A DNA stretch of 64,000 bases. Source: Mesorhizobium onobrychidis (GTDB taxonomy: Bacteria > Pseudomonadota > Alphaproteobacteria > Rhizobiales > Rhizobiaceae). The stretch lies in assembly GCF_024707545.1 (NCBI RefSeq), contig NZ_CP062229.1:2895501-2959500 (forward strand), read 5' to 3'. The notes below the pieces were generated by a model that saw only the letters and a list, made by a program, of their open reading frames with translations, was not told where the DNA came from and ran no database searches. The position numbers and the translations under genes are program-made. Numbering within the stretch: position 1 is the first letter of the stretch; each line of letters opens with the position of its first letter. This document shows, in pieces, positions 34,666-41,513 of the stretch.

Positions 34666-35060
34666 TGAACCATGCCTTCTCCCGCCAGTTCGTCGATGAT
34701 CGGGCAGTCCGGCCGCTCGTCGCCATGGCAGTGCTCGACCAAATGATGAAGCAGGCCGCGCAATCCCACGAGTTCGGCGATCTTCCTGTCGATCTCCACC
34801 AGCTTGGCTTCGGCGATAGTCTTGACATCGGCGCTCTCGCGGTCCTTGTCTTGATAGAGCGACAGCAACTGGCGGCACTCGTCGACCGAAAAACCCAGGC
34901 TGCGCGACCGCTGCAGAAACCGGAGGCGGTGGATGTCTGCCATCGAATAATCACGATAGCCATTGTCCGTCCGGGCCGGGCGCAAAAGCCCGATGTCCTC
35001 GTAGTAGCGTATCGTCTTGGACGGCAGCCCGGATTTTTCGGATGCGATGCCAATGTTCAT
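34662..35060 (-). CDS. cueR: Copper-responsive MerR-family regulator CueR
   Basis: A 132-residue MerR protein: winged helix (NIGIASEKSGLPSKTIRYYE), dimerisation helix, and the metal loop CHGDERPDC with Cys111 and Cys119, spaced exactly as in CueR (112 and 120 in E. coli), which implies Cu(I)/Ag(I) sensing. Its own promoter carries the expected CueR box. It overlaps the cytochrome c' gene by GTGA, so the two are co-translated. No copper ATPase or oxidase gene is in this window. Confidence 0.92.
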   Translation of the reverse strand: MNIGIASEKSGLPSKTIRYYEDIGLLRPARTDNGYRDYSMADIHRLRFLQRSRSLGFSVDECRQLLSLYQDKDRESADVKTIAEAKLVEIDRKIAELVGLRGLLHHLVEHCHGDERPDCPIIDELAGEGMVQ

Positions 35061-35084
35061 GATGAAATCTCCTTGCTCGGCTGA

Positions 35085-35115
35085 AAAGTAAACCTTCCTG
35101 TTACTGGAAGGTCAA
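35085..35115 (-). promoter_or_regulatory. CueR-controlled promoter with 19-bp spacer
   Basis: On the minus strand -35 TTGACC (35115-35110) and -10 TACTTT (35090-35085) are separated by 19 bases, the long spacer of MerR-type promoters. The dyad ACCTTCC-N7-GGAAGGT (35092-35112) lies in the spacer and is a canonical CueR site. It drives cueR and the coupled cytochrome gene. The rest of 35116-35332 shows no further element. Confidence 0.88.
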
Positions 35116-35332
35116 CCCGGCGCGGCAACTTAGGATGCGCCGCTGCAGCCGCCCGACAGTTCGAGCTGCCTGCCTGGCAACAGCACATGCTTGAATCGCG
35201 GGACGAAATCCGTTTTCAGAAACGTTCATCGAACAACACTCAAAGCCTGATGTCCAACATCTGGTGCCGATGAGCAATCAACCTCGGCGGTGGCCCTAGA
35301 TTATACCTTGCACGACGCCGAGGAGACAGAAT

Positions 35333-36400
35333 ATGCCGGCCAAAGCGTATATCAACCGGATCGCGACAGCGGTGCCGGAATACGAGGTTCATCAATTCTA
35401 TCTGCGTTTCGCGGCCTCCATGCTTGCGGCCGATCGCCGAAGAATTTTCAAACGCATGGCTGACCTTGCCGGCATCGAGCACCGCTATTCCTGTTTTGCA
35501 CCTGCCGGCGACCCCGAAGGACTATCAGCAGATCTAGCCGGGAGGTTCATCCGGGGCGCCTTTCCAGGAACGGCCGAGAGAATGGCAATGTTCGGAGATG
35601 CCGCACCTGCTCTGGCGAAAAAAGGCGTCGACGGATTGGAGCTTGGTGATGGCGCTTCCCGCATCACCCATCTCATCGTTACCACCTGCACCGGTTTTGT
35701 AGCGCCGGGCATCGACCTGGAGCTGGTTACGCGATGCGGCGTGCCGGACAGGGTCGAACGCACGATGATCGGTTTCATGGGTTGCTACGCGGCGATCAAC
35801 GGCCTCAAGCTTGCCCGCCACATCGTCCGCTCCGACCCACACGCCAAGGTCCTGCTGGTCAATATCGAACTTTGCACGATGCATCTGCGGGAAACCAGCG
35901 AACTGGAAAAGCTGCTGTCGTTCTGCCTCTGGGGCGACGGCTGTGCGGCCGCGCTCGTCACCGCCGAACCGCACGGCATCGAGCTCGATAGCTTTCACTG
36001 TATCGTGGCGGACGAAAGGCGGGAACTGATGAGCTGGAGCATTCGCGACCACGGTTTCGAAATGGTTCTTTCCGGCCAGGTCCCGGCAGCGATTCATGAA
36101 GCGTTGCAGAGCAACCGCGACGCCATCCTCGGCGGCCGGCCGACCGAGGCGATCGACCTCTGGGCCGTGCACCCGGGTGGACGTTCGGTTCTCGACGCCG
36201 TCGAAAAGGCACTGAAACTTGCACCCACCGCGCTGGCGCCATCGCGCGAGGTGTTGCGCCGGTATGGAAACATGTCGTCTGCGACCGTCATGTTTGTGAT
36301 GAAAGAGATGTTGAAGGCGCCACCAGGCCTGCTCGGCTGCGGCATGTCGTTCGGACCCGGGCTGACGGCCGAAACCATGCTTTTTCGAACGGTGTCATGA
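35333..36400 (+). CDS. Type III polyketide synthase (chalcone synthase-like)
   Basis: AGGAG precedes ATG at 35333. The 355-residue homodimeric enzyme has the complete Cys-His-Asn triad: Cys151 in MIGFMGCYAAING, His280 in WAVHPGGRSVLD and Asn313 in YGNMSSATVMF. It extends an acyl-CoA with malonyl-CoA and cyclises the chain to a pyrone, resorcinol or phloroglucinol. The starter unit cannot be read from the sequence. It overlaps the methyltransferase gene by ATGA and forms a three-gene cluster with an FAD-dependent oxidoreductase; products of such rhizobial clusters are, as far as I know, not established. Confidence 0.92.
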   Translation: MPAKAYINRIATAVPEYEVHQFYLRFAASMLAADRRRIFKRMADLAGIEHRYSCFAPAGDPEGLSADLAGRFIRGAFPGTAERMAMFGDAAPALAKKGVDGLELGDGASRITHLIVTTCTGFVAPGIDLELVTRCGVPDRVERTMIGFMGCYAAINGLKLARHIVRSDPHAKVLLVNIELCTMHLRETSELEKLLSFCLWGDGCAAALVTAEPHGIELDSFHCIVADERRELMSWSIRDHGFEMVLSGQVPAAIHEALQSNRDAILGGRPTEAIDLWAVHPGGRSVLDAVEKALKLAPTALAPSREVLRRYGNMSSATVMFVMKEMLKAPPGLLGCGMSFGPGLTAETMLFRTVS

Positions 36401-37101
36401 GTGGCCTGGAGCACCGGCAGCTTGAGCCGGAAATCCTCGACGGACTTGCGGGCGACGATCCGCGCGCGCTTGCCGCGCGCCGTGACCTCCGTCGGATCAA
36501 CGCGCTGATGTTTCAGGCGAAGATCATGGCGTCGCTGCTCAGGAAATTTGTGCCAAAGCCGCCACGCCGGATTCTGGAGATCGGCGCTGGCGATGGCAGG
36601 TTCATGCTGGCGGTAGCGCGGCGCATAGCCGGGCATTGGCCTGAGGTCGAGCTGGTGATGCTCGACCGCGTCGACCTCATCACCGCGCAATTGCGTGGTG
36701 ATTTTGACAGGCTGGGATGGACGGTCGAAGGCGTCACCGCCGATGTCTTCGACTGGGCAAGAAAGAATGACGGCACGCGGTTCGACGCGATCACCGTCAA
36801 TCTGTTTCTGCATCATTTCAACGATGCCGAGGTCGTGCGTCTGTTTTCGCTGATGGCGCCGAAGGCCCCGTTGCTGTTGGCGACAGAGCCGCTGCGCACG
36901 AAACTGGCGTTGGCCGCGACCCGTCTCCTTCCGGCAATCGGCGCCAATGACGTCACCCGAAACGACGCGGCTCAAAGTGTGCGTGCCGGCTTTCGCGGCA
37001 GCGAGCTTTCCGGTCTCTGGCTTGCGGCAAACGGCAAACCGGTCGAGGAACGGCGCGCCGGCCTTTTTTCCCACATTTTCGTCGGTGCCAGCGCTGGGTG
37101 A
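36397..37101 (+). CDS. Class I SAM-dependent methyltransferase of the type III PKS cluster
   Basis: A 234-residue protein with the SAM motif I ILEIGAGDGRFM (about 59-70), an acidic residue after the second strand (VMLDRVD) and FDAITVNLFLHHF as motif IV/post region. It probably O- or C-methylates the polyketide. Coupled to the PKS gene through ATGA, and the FAD enzyme gene begins seven bases after its stop, so the three are one operon. Confidence 0.88.
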   Translation: MSGLEHRQLEPEILDGLAGDDPRALAARRDLRRINALMFQAKIMASLLRKFVPKPPRRILEIGAGDGRFMLAVARRIAGHWPEVELVMLDRVDLITAQLRGDFDRLGWTVEGVTADVFDWARKNDGTRFDAITVNLFLHHFNDAEVVRLFSLMAPKAPLLLATEPLRTKLALAATRLLPAIGANDVTRNDAAQSVRAGFRGSELSGLWLAANGKPVEERRAGLFSHIFVGASAG

Positions 37102-37107
37102 TGACGT

Positions 37108-38346
37108 ATGGCGCGATTATCGACCCACGACGCGATCATCATAGGCGCCGGCCCGGCGGGCACATCCGTCGCGCTCACGCTGGCCCGGCGCGGATGGGCC
37201 GTGGCTATTGTGGAAAAGAGCGCGTTCCCGCGTCGCAAGGTCTGCGGCGAATACATGTCGGCAAGCAATCTTGCGCTTCTGGACCAGCTGGAGATCGGTG
37301 AAGCGTGGCGTGCCAATGCCGGCCCCGAAATCCGTCGTGTCGGCTTCTTTTCCGGCGAGACCTGTGTCGAGGCGCCAATGCCTCACGCAAAAGATGGGCC
37401 TCGTGCAAACGACGGGCACTGCGCAAAAGATGGCTTCGGCCGGGCGCTTGGCCGGGACATTCTCGACTGTCTGCTTTTGCAGTCGGCGCGATCGGCCGGC
37501 GTTGAAATCTTTCAGCCTTGCCGCGCCGTCGCCATCGATCGGGATGGCGAGATGCAAATGGTGCGAATTCAAGCCGGAAACGAAACGACGATGTTGCGTG
37601 CGCCGGTGATTGTAGCCGCACACGGCTCCTGGGAACCAGGACCGCTGCCCAGCCAGCCCGGAAAGACCAACCGCCCGTCGGACCTGCTCGGCTTCAAGGC
37701 GCATTTCACCGGGTCGTCCCTGGCGCCTGATTTGATGCCTCTGCTGGCGTTCCCGGGCGGCTATGGCGGCATGGTCTCGGCCGATCATGGCCGGTTGTCG
37801 ATCTCGTGCTGCATCCGGCGCGATATGCTCGCGCGGTTACGCACACACCATGGCCCCAAACACCAGAGCCGCGTGTCGGCCGCCGATGCGGTCTGCCGTC
37901 ATCTGATGGAATCGTGCCGGGGTGTCAGGGATGCCCTGGAGTCAGCTCACGCTGACGGTGCATGGCTTGCCGCAGGTCCGATCCGGCCGGGAATTCGCTC
38001 CTGCTACGAACGGGACATCTTCCGCGTCGGCAATGCAGCCGGAGAGTCTCATCCGATCATCGCCGAGGGCATCTCGATGGCGCTTCAGTCCGGCTGGCTG
38101 CTGGCCTCGGAACTCGCATCCGCGCCAGACGGCCGTGCAGGGCGCGAGGCTGCCGGCAAACGCTATGAGGCGGCCTGGAAAAGACTGTTTTCGACGCGGG
38201 TCTACGCAGCTGCAGCACTTGCAGGGATTGCCCTTAGCCCCGGTAGCGCCACCTTGATGGCGGCAATTGTCCGGAATTTCCCGCAGGCACTGACATTGGG
38301 CGCGCAACTGAGCGGCAAGACAAAGCCGGTGCCCGGCTTTGTATAA
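37108..38346 (+). CDS. FAD-dependent oxidoreductase (geranylgeranyl reductase/hydroxylase-like) of the PKS cluster
   Basis: A 412-residue flavoprotein: AIIIGAGPAGTSVALTLARR with the Rossmann dinucleotide loop, FPRRKVCGEYMS typical of geranylgeranyl-reductase/flavin monooxygenase relatives, and GNAAGESHPIIAEGISMALQ as the second FAD motif. It could hydroxylate or reduce the polyketide ring. Between residues about 92 and 112 three short runs, AKDG, ANDG and AKDG, form a local repeat not expected in the family. Last gene of the operon, converging on a stress-type secreted protein gene. Confidence 0.88.
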   Translation: MARLSTHDAIIIGAGPAGTSVALTLARRGWAVAIVEKSAFPRRKVCGEYMSASNLALLDQLEIGEAWRANAGPEIRRVGFFSGETCVEAPMPHAKDGPRANDGHCAKDGFGRALGRDILDCLLLQSARSAGVEIFQPCRAVAIDRDGEMQMVRIQAGNETTMLRAPVIVAAHGSWEPGPLPSQPGKTNRPSDLLGFKAHFTGSSLAPDLMPLLAFPGGYGGMVSADHGRLSISCCIRRDMLARLRTHHGPKHQSRVSAADAVCRHLMESCRGVRDALESAHADGAWLAAGPIRPGIRSCYERDIFRVGNAAGESHPIIAEGISMALQSGWLLASELASAPDGRAGREAAGKRYEAAWKRLFSTRVYAAAALAGIALSPGSATLMAAIVRNFPQALTLGAQLSGKTKPVPGFV

Positions 38347-38405
38347 GAAGTGGTGCGGCGCGTCATGGGCAAACCAAGGTATTCCTCAACAAGTGCTAAG
38401 CTCCG

Positions 38406-38705
38406 TCACTTCGGGCAGTTCTCCATGTCCGAAGTTGCAGTGCCACTGGCGGAGTTTGTATCCGCGTCGGCACCCGCGGTTTCCTTGCACCGGTCACCCA
38501 AGCCGTCGGAGCCTATGGTTGTTGAACCGGTTACGTTTGGATCGGCAGGAGTTGCATTATCGGTGCCGGGAGCCATGGTGCCAGTCCCAGAGCCGGTGCT
38601 TGCTCCCGGATCGCCGGTGCCGGAACCGGTACCGTTTGATTGCGCCATCGCCGAAGTGGCAAGGGCGATGCTGAGTGCGGTTGCGGAAAGAATTTTCTTC
38701 ATCAT
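38406..38705 (-). CDS. Small secreted Gly/Thr-rich protein under a stress promoter
   Basis: ATG at 38705 (or the adjacent 38702) follows GGAG. The product of about 99 residues has a signal peptide MKKILSATALSIALATSAMA and a low-complexity mature part rich in Gly, Ser, Thr, Asp (GTGSGTGDPGAS), ending with two Cys (DRCKE, ENCPK) that may form a disulfide. Function unknown. A perfect EcfG promoter lies about 50 bases upstream, so it belongs to the general stress response. Confidence 0.75.
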   Translation of the reverse strand: MMKKILSATALSIALATSAMAQSNGTGSGTGDPGASTGSGTGTMAPGTDNATPADPNVTGSTTIGSDGLGDRCKETAGADADTNSASGTATSDMENCPK

Positions 38706-38751
38706 GGTCGGTCTCCAATTCGAGTTGCATCGCTGATTGTGATAAATATCC

Positions 38752-38776
38752 AACGAGCGTTTTTTGGAGTTGTTCC
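38752..38776 (-). promoter_or_regulatory. Sigma-EcfG promoter of the small secreted protein
   Basis: Minus strand GGAAC (38776-38772), 16 bases, CGTT (38755-38752). This is a perfect match at a normal distance from the start codon at 38705. Confidence 0.8.
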
Positions 38777-39082
38777 GCCAGACAGAAATCGTGATCGAAG
38801 GGTTGAGCCCTATGGCGATCAAGCAGCAACGCTGGGCAGCAATGCTGGCGAAAACGGCAAACGGGCGCCGTCTTTTTTCGGTTTCGATGGAACAAGATCC
38901 GCCGGCCATGGTTGGAAGCGCAGTCGTTCTACTCCAGCGACTATGAAAGCCGTTCGCACGGCGTTCGGACAAAGGCCCCGCGCTTCCTCCCCGCGGGGTC
39001 TTTTCTGTCGCTGGAGGAACTTTCACGGAATTTGGAGCGCACCCGAAACGGGCCGGCTAGGCGCGCTGTTGAATGCCGCCGT
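38777..39082. other. Gene-free stretch with one strong hairpin
   Basis: No convincing coding region. The plus strand ends in a terminator-like hairpin at 38973-39007, so a small RNA could be encoded here. Confidence 0.4.
38973..39007 (+). terminator. Terminator-like hairpin with a pyrimidine loop, possible sRNA 3' end
   Basis: Stem CCCCGCG/CGCGGGG (38976-38982 and 38992-38998) with the loop CTTCCTCCC, followed by TCTTTTCT. No gene on the plus strand ends nearby. The loop could pair with Shine-Dalgarno sequences, a feature of several alphaproteobacterial small RNAs. Confidence 0.6.
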
Positions 39083-39346
39083 TCACGGCTCGTCGATATC
39101 TTGCTTCGAGGGGTTGCGCGAGATGGCGCGTTCCTCTTCGTCGTCCGGCAGCGCCTCGTCACTTTCCTGGTACGGATTGTCGTCGTCTTCCTCGGGCAGT
39201 TCAGCCTCCTTCTCGACGTCGTAGCGGATGTCGCCGTTTCCCGGCACGCTGTCCGGTAGAATTTTGCCGCCTTTGATCGCGTCCCAATCCTGCTGTTCGA
39301 TGGTCGGGCCTTCGGGCGGATCGTCGGGTTTTCTGCGCGGTGCCAT
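39083..39346 (-). CDS. Small acidic protein of unknown function
   Basis: ATG at 39346 has GAGGAG seven bases upstream; an ATG six codons earlier is less likely. The 87-residue product (MAPRRKPDDPPEGPTIEQQD) is basic at the start and very acidic at residues about 48-70 (ELPEEDDDNPYQESDEALPD), probably disordered. No domain recognised. A GGAAC-N17-AGTT element upstream may place it under stress control. Confidence 0.65.
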   Translation of the reverse strand: MAPRRKPDDPPEGPTIEQQDWDAIKGGKILPDSVPGNGDIRYDVEKEAELPEEDDDNPYQESDEALPDDEEERAISRNPSKQDIDEP

Positions 39347-39381
39347 CAGAGTTCTCCTCTGCATTGGTTGCTCATACGCCT

Positions 39382-39407
39382 AACTCCGCGGACCGCTGCG
39401 TAGTTCC
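39382..39407 (-). promoter_or_regulatory. Possible sigma-EcfG promoter of the small acidic protein
   Basis: Minus strand GGAAC (39407-39403), 17 bases, AGTT (39385-39382): one mismatch and the longer spacing. Weaker than the other matches. The remainder of 39408-39634 shows no further feature. Confidence 0.4.
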
Positions 39408-39634
39408 TCGATCGAACCGGCGGAGACCGCCTTACGGCGATCCAGCACCCATCTCGGCTTGGCCTACCGGCGGGGCTTTTTACCCAGTCCTTAGTCTCAA
39501 AGAGAGCTAACCATTAGGCGGGTTGGGCAACACCGCTCAGCAAGCGACTAGGAACTTGCGCGTCTTCTAACATAAGGGCACACTTCGAAACGGGTGGAGG
39601 GAAAAACGGCCCAAAAACAATCGGGAGGAAAGCC

Positions 39635-41074
39635 ATGGATAGCATGAGCCTCACCACGCTTGATCGCGGCAAGACGACGGTCGATGCCGCGGCCCTGGAC
39701 GCGCTTTCGGCACAATTGCGCGGCACTGTGCTGAAGGAGGGCGACGCCGCTTATGACGACGCACGCAGCATCTGGAATGCCATGATCGACCGGCGGCCCG
39801 GGCTGATCTTGCGCTGCGCCGGCGCCGCCGACGTTATCGCCGCCGTCAATTTTGCTAGGGAAAACAGGCTGCTCGTCGCGGTTCGCGGCGGTGGCCACAA
39901 CATCGCCGGCAGCGCTGTCTGCGATGGCGGCCTGATGATCGATCTGTCGCCGATGAGATCGGTGCGGGTCGATCCGGCGACGCGGCGGGCATGGGTGGAA
40001 CCTGGCGCGACGCTCGCCGATGTCGACGCGGAAACACAGGCCTTCGGATTGGCGGTGCCGATCGGCATCAACTCGACCACCGGCATTTCAGGGCTGACGC
40101 TGGGCGGCGGCTTCGGCTGGATCACGCGGAAATTCGGCCTGACCATCGACAATCTTCTCTGCGCCGATGTGGTTACCGCCGACGGCAAGCTGCTGCGCGC
40201 CAGCCAGACCGAAAATCCGGACCTGTTCTGGGCGCTGCGCGGTGGCGGCGGCAATTTCGGTGTCGTCACGGCTTTCGAGTTCAAGCTCCACCAAGTCGGT
40301 CCGCAGGTGCTGTCGGGGCTTGTCGTTCATCCCTTCGCCGATGCCGAAAACGTGTTGGGGGAATACCGAGCCGCGCTCGAAGCAGCGCCCAATGAGCTGA
40401 CCTGCTGGGTGGTCATGCGGCAGGCGCCGCCGCTGCCGTTCCTGCCGGCCGAATGGCATGGCAAAGAGGTGCTGGTTCTGGCCATGTGCTATTGCGGCGG
40501 CCTTCAGGAGGGCGAGAAAGCGACGCAGAGGCTTCGCGCCATCGGCACACCGATTGCCGATGTGGTCGGCCCTAATCCGTTCACCGGCTGGGAGCAGGCA
40601 TTCGATCCGTTGCTGACGCCCGGCGCCCGCAACTATTGGAAGAGCCATGACTTCACCGAGCTTTCCGACAGCGCGATCGAGGTCGTCACGGCCGCGATAC
40701 CCCGGCTTCCGGGGCCGGAATGCGAGATATTCTTCGCTCATATCGGCGGTGCCGCGGGCCGCGTGACAGCGGATGCAACGGCGTTTCCGCAACGCAGCGC
40801 GCATTTCGTCATGAATGTTCACGCCCGCTGGCGCGAACCGGAAATGGACCGCGCCTGCATCGACTGGGCGCGCGGTGTTTACGAGGCGGCCAGGCCCTAT
40901 GCCGCCGGCACGGCCTATGTGAACTTCATGCCCGAGGACGAGGTCGACCGGGTCGAAGCAGCCTATGGCGGCAACTATCGACGGCTTCTGGAAATCAAGC
41001 AGCGTTATGACCCGCTGAACCTGTTCCGCATGAACCAGAACTTGCGGTCGGTGGAAAGCCTGCGCGCCGCATAG
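39635..41074 (+). CDS. FAD-linked oxidase, berberine-bridge-enzyme-like
   Basis: GGGAGG precedes ATG at 39635. The 479-residue protein has a PCMH-type FAD domain with VAVRGGGHNIAGSAVCDGG (the His next to GGG is the likely covalent FAD site), GLTLGGGFGWITRKFGLTID and ALRGGGGNFGVVTAFEF, and the BBE C-terminal segment YGGNYRRLLEIKQRYDPLNLF. Bacterial members oxidise sugars or secondary metabolites; the substrate here is unknown. No signal peptide. It is monocistronic and has its own terminator. Confidence 0.9.
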   Translation: MDSMSLTTLDRGKTTVDAAALDALSAQLRGTVLKEGDAAYDDARSIWNAMIDRRPGLILRCAGAADVIAAVNFARENRLLVAVRGGGHNIAGSAVCDGGLMIDLSPMRSVRVDPATRRAWVEPGATLADVDAETQAFGLAVPIGINSTTGISGLTLGGGFGWITRKFGLTIDNLLCADVVTADGKLLRASQTENPDLFWALRGGGGNFGVVTAFEFKLHQVGPQVLSGLVVHPFADAENVLGEYRAALEAAPNELTCWVVMRQAPPLPFLPAEWHGKEVLVLAMCYCGGLQEGEKATQRLRAIGTPIADVVGPNPFTGWEQAFDPLLTPGARNYWKSHDFTELSDSAIEVVTAAIPRLPGPECEIFFAHIGGAAGRVTADATAFPQRSAHFVMNVHARWREPEMDRACIDWARGVYEAARPYAAGTAYVNFMPEDEVDRVEAAYGGNYRRLLEIKQRYDPLNLFRMNQNLRSVESLRAA

Positions 41075-41092
41075 GCGCGCGCGCGCATGACA

Positions 41093-41131
41093 AAGGCCCG
41101 CGCCTCCGACGGAGGACGCGGGCTTCATTTT
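41093..41131 (+). terminator. Rho-independent terminator of the BBE-like gene
   Basis: GCCCGCG...CGCGGGC stem (41096-41102 and 41117-41123) with an inner CCTCC/GGAGG pairing, followed by TTCATTTT. It begins about 20 bases after the stop at 41074. Confidence 0.85.
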
Positions 41132-41513
41132 CGGATCATGCGCTGGCAAGACGGCCGGCAGCGCAGCCTGCGTGCAGACGATCACGGGTGATGCGATGCC
41201 TTTATCCCGAAACGGCCTTCAGCTGACGCCCGCCCAGGCAAGGTCTAGTCCTTTCGGTTTCTTGACTCGGCCGGCAAAAACGGGCAGCAAAGCCTGATAC
41301 GGCGGGCATTTCCGCCATTTTCATACTTGTGGAGGGAGCTTTTTTGATATCGACCTTCGCCCAATCGGCGATCGGTAGAGGGATTGGTTAACCAAGTTTG
41401 TCCATCTTTTGAATCAATCGGCAACAGACGCGAAGCGTGCAGGGGGCACTAGGCGACTGTGATTGTGACGGCTGCGAGCCCCGCATGCCGCGAGGCCGAT
41501 TGAGGTTGGTTGT
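41132..41513. other. Gene-free stretch, nothing recognised
   Basis: About 380 bases with no reading frame or RNA structure that I can support. It must hold the promoter of the transpeptidase-fold gene at 41514. Confidence 0.5.
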
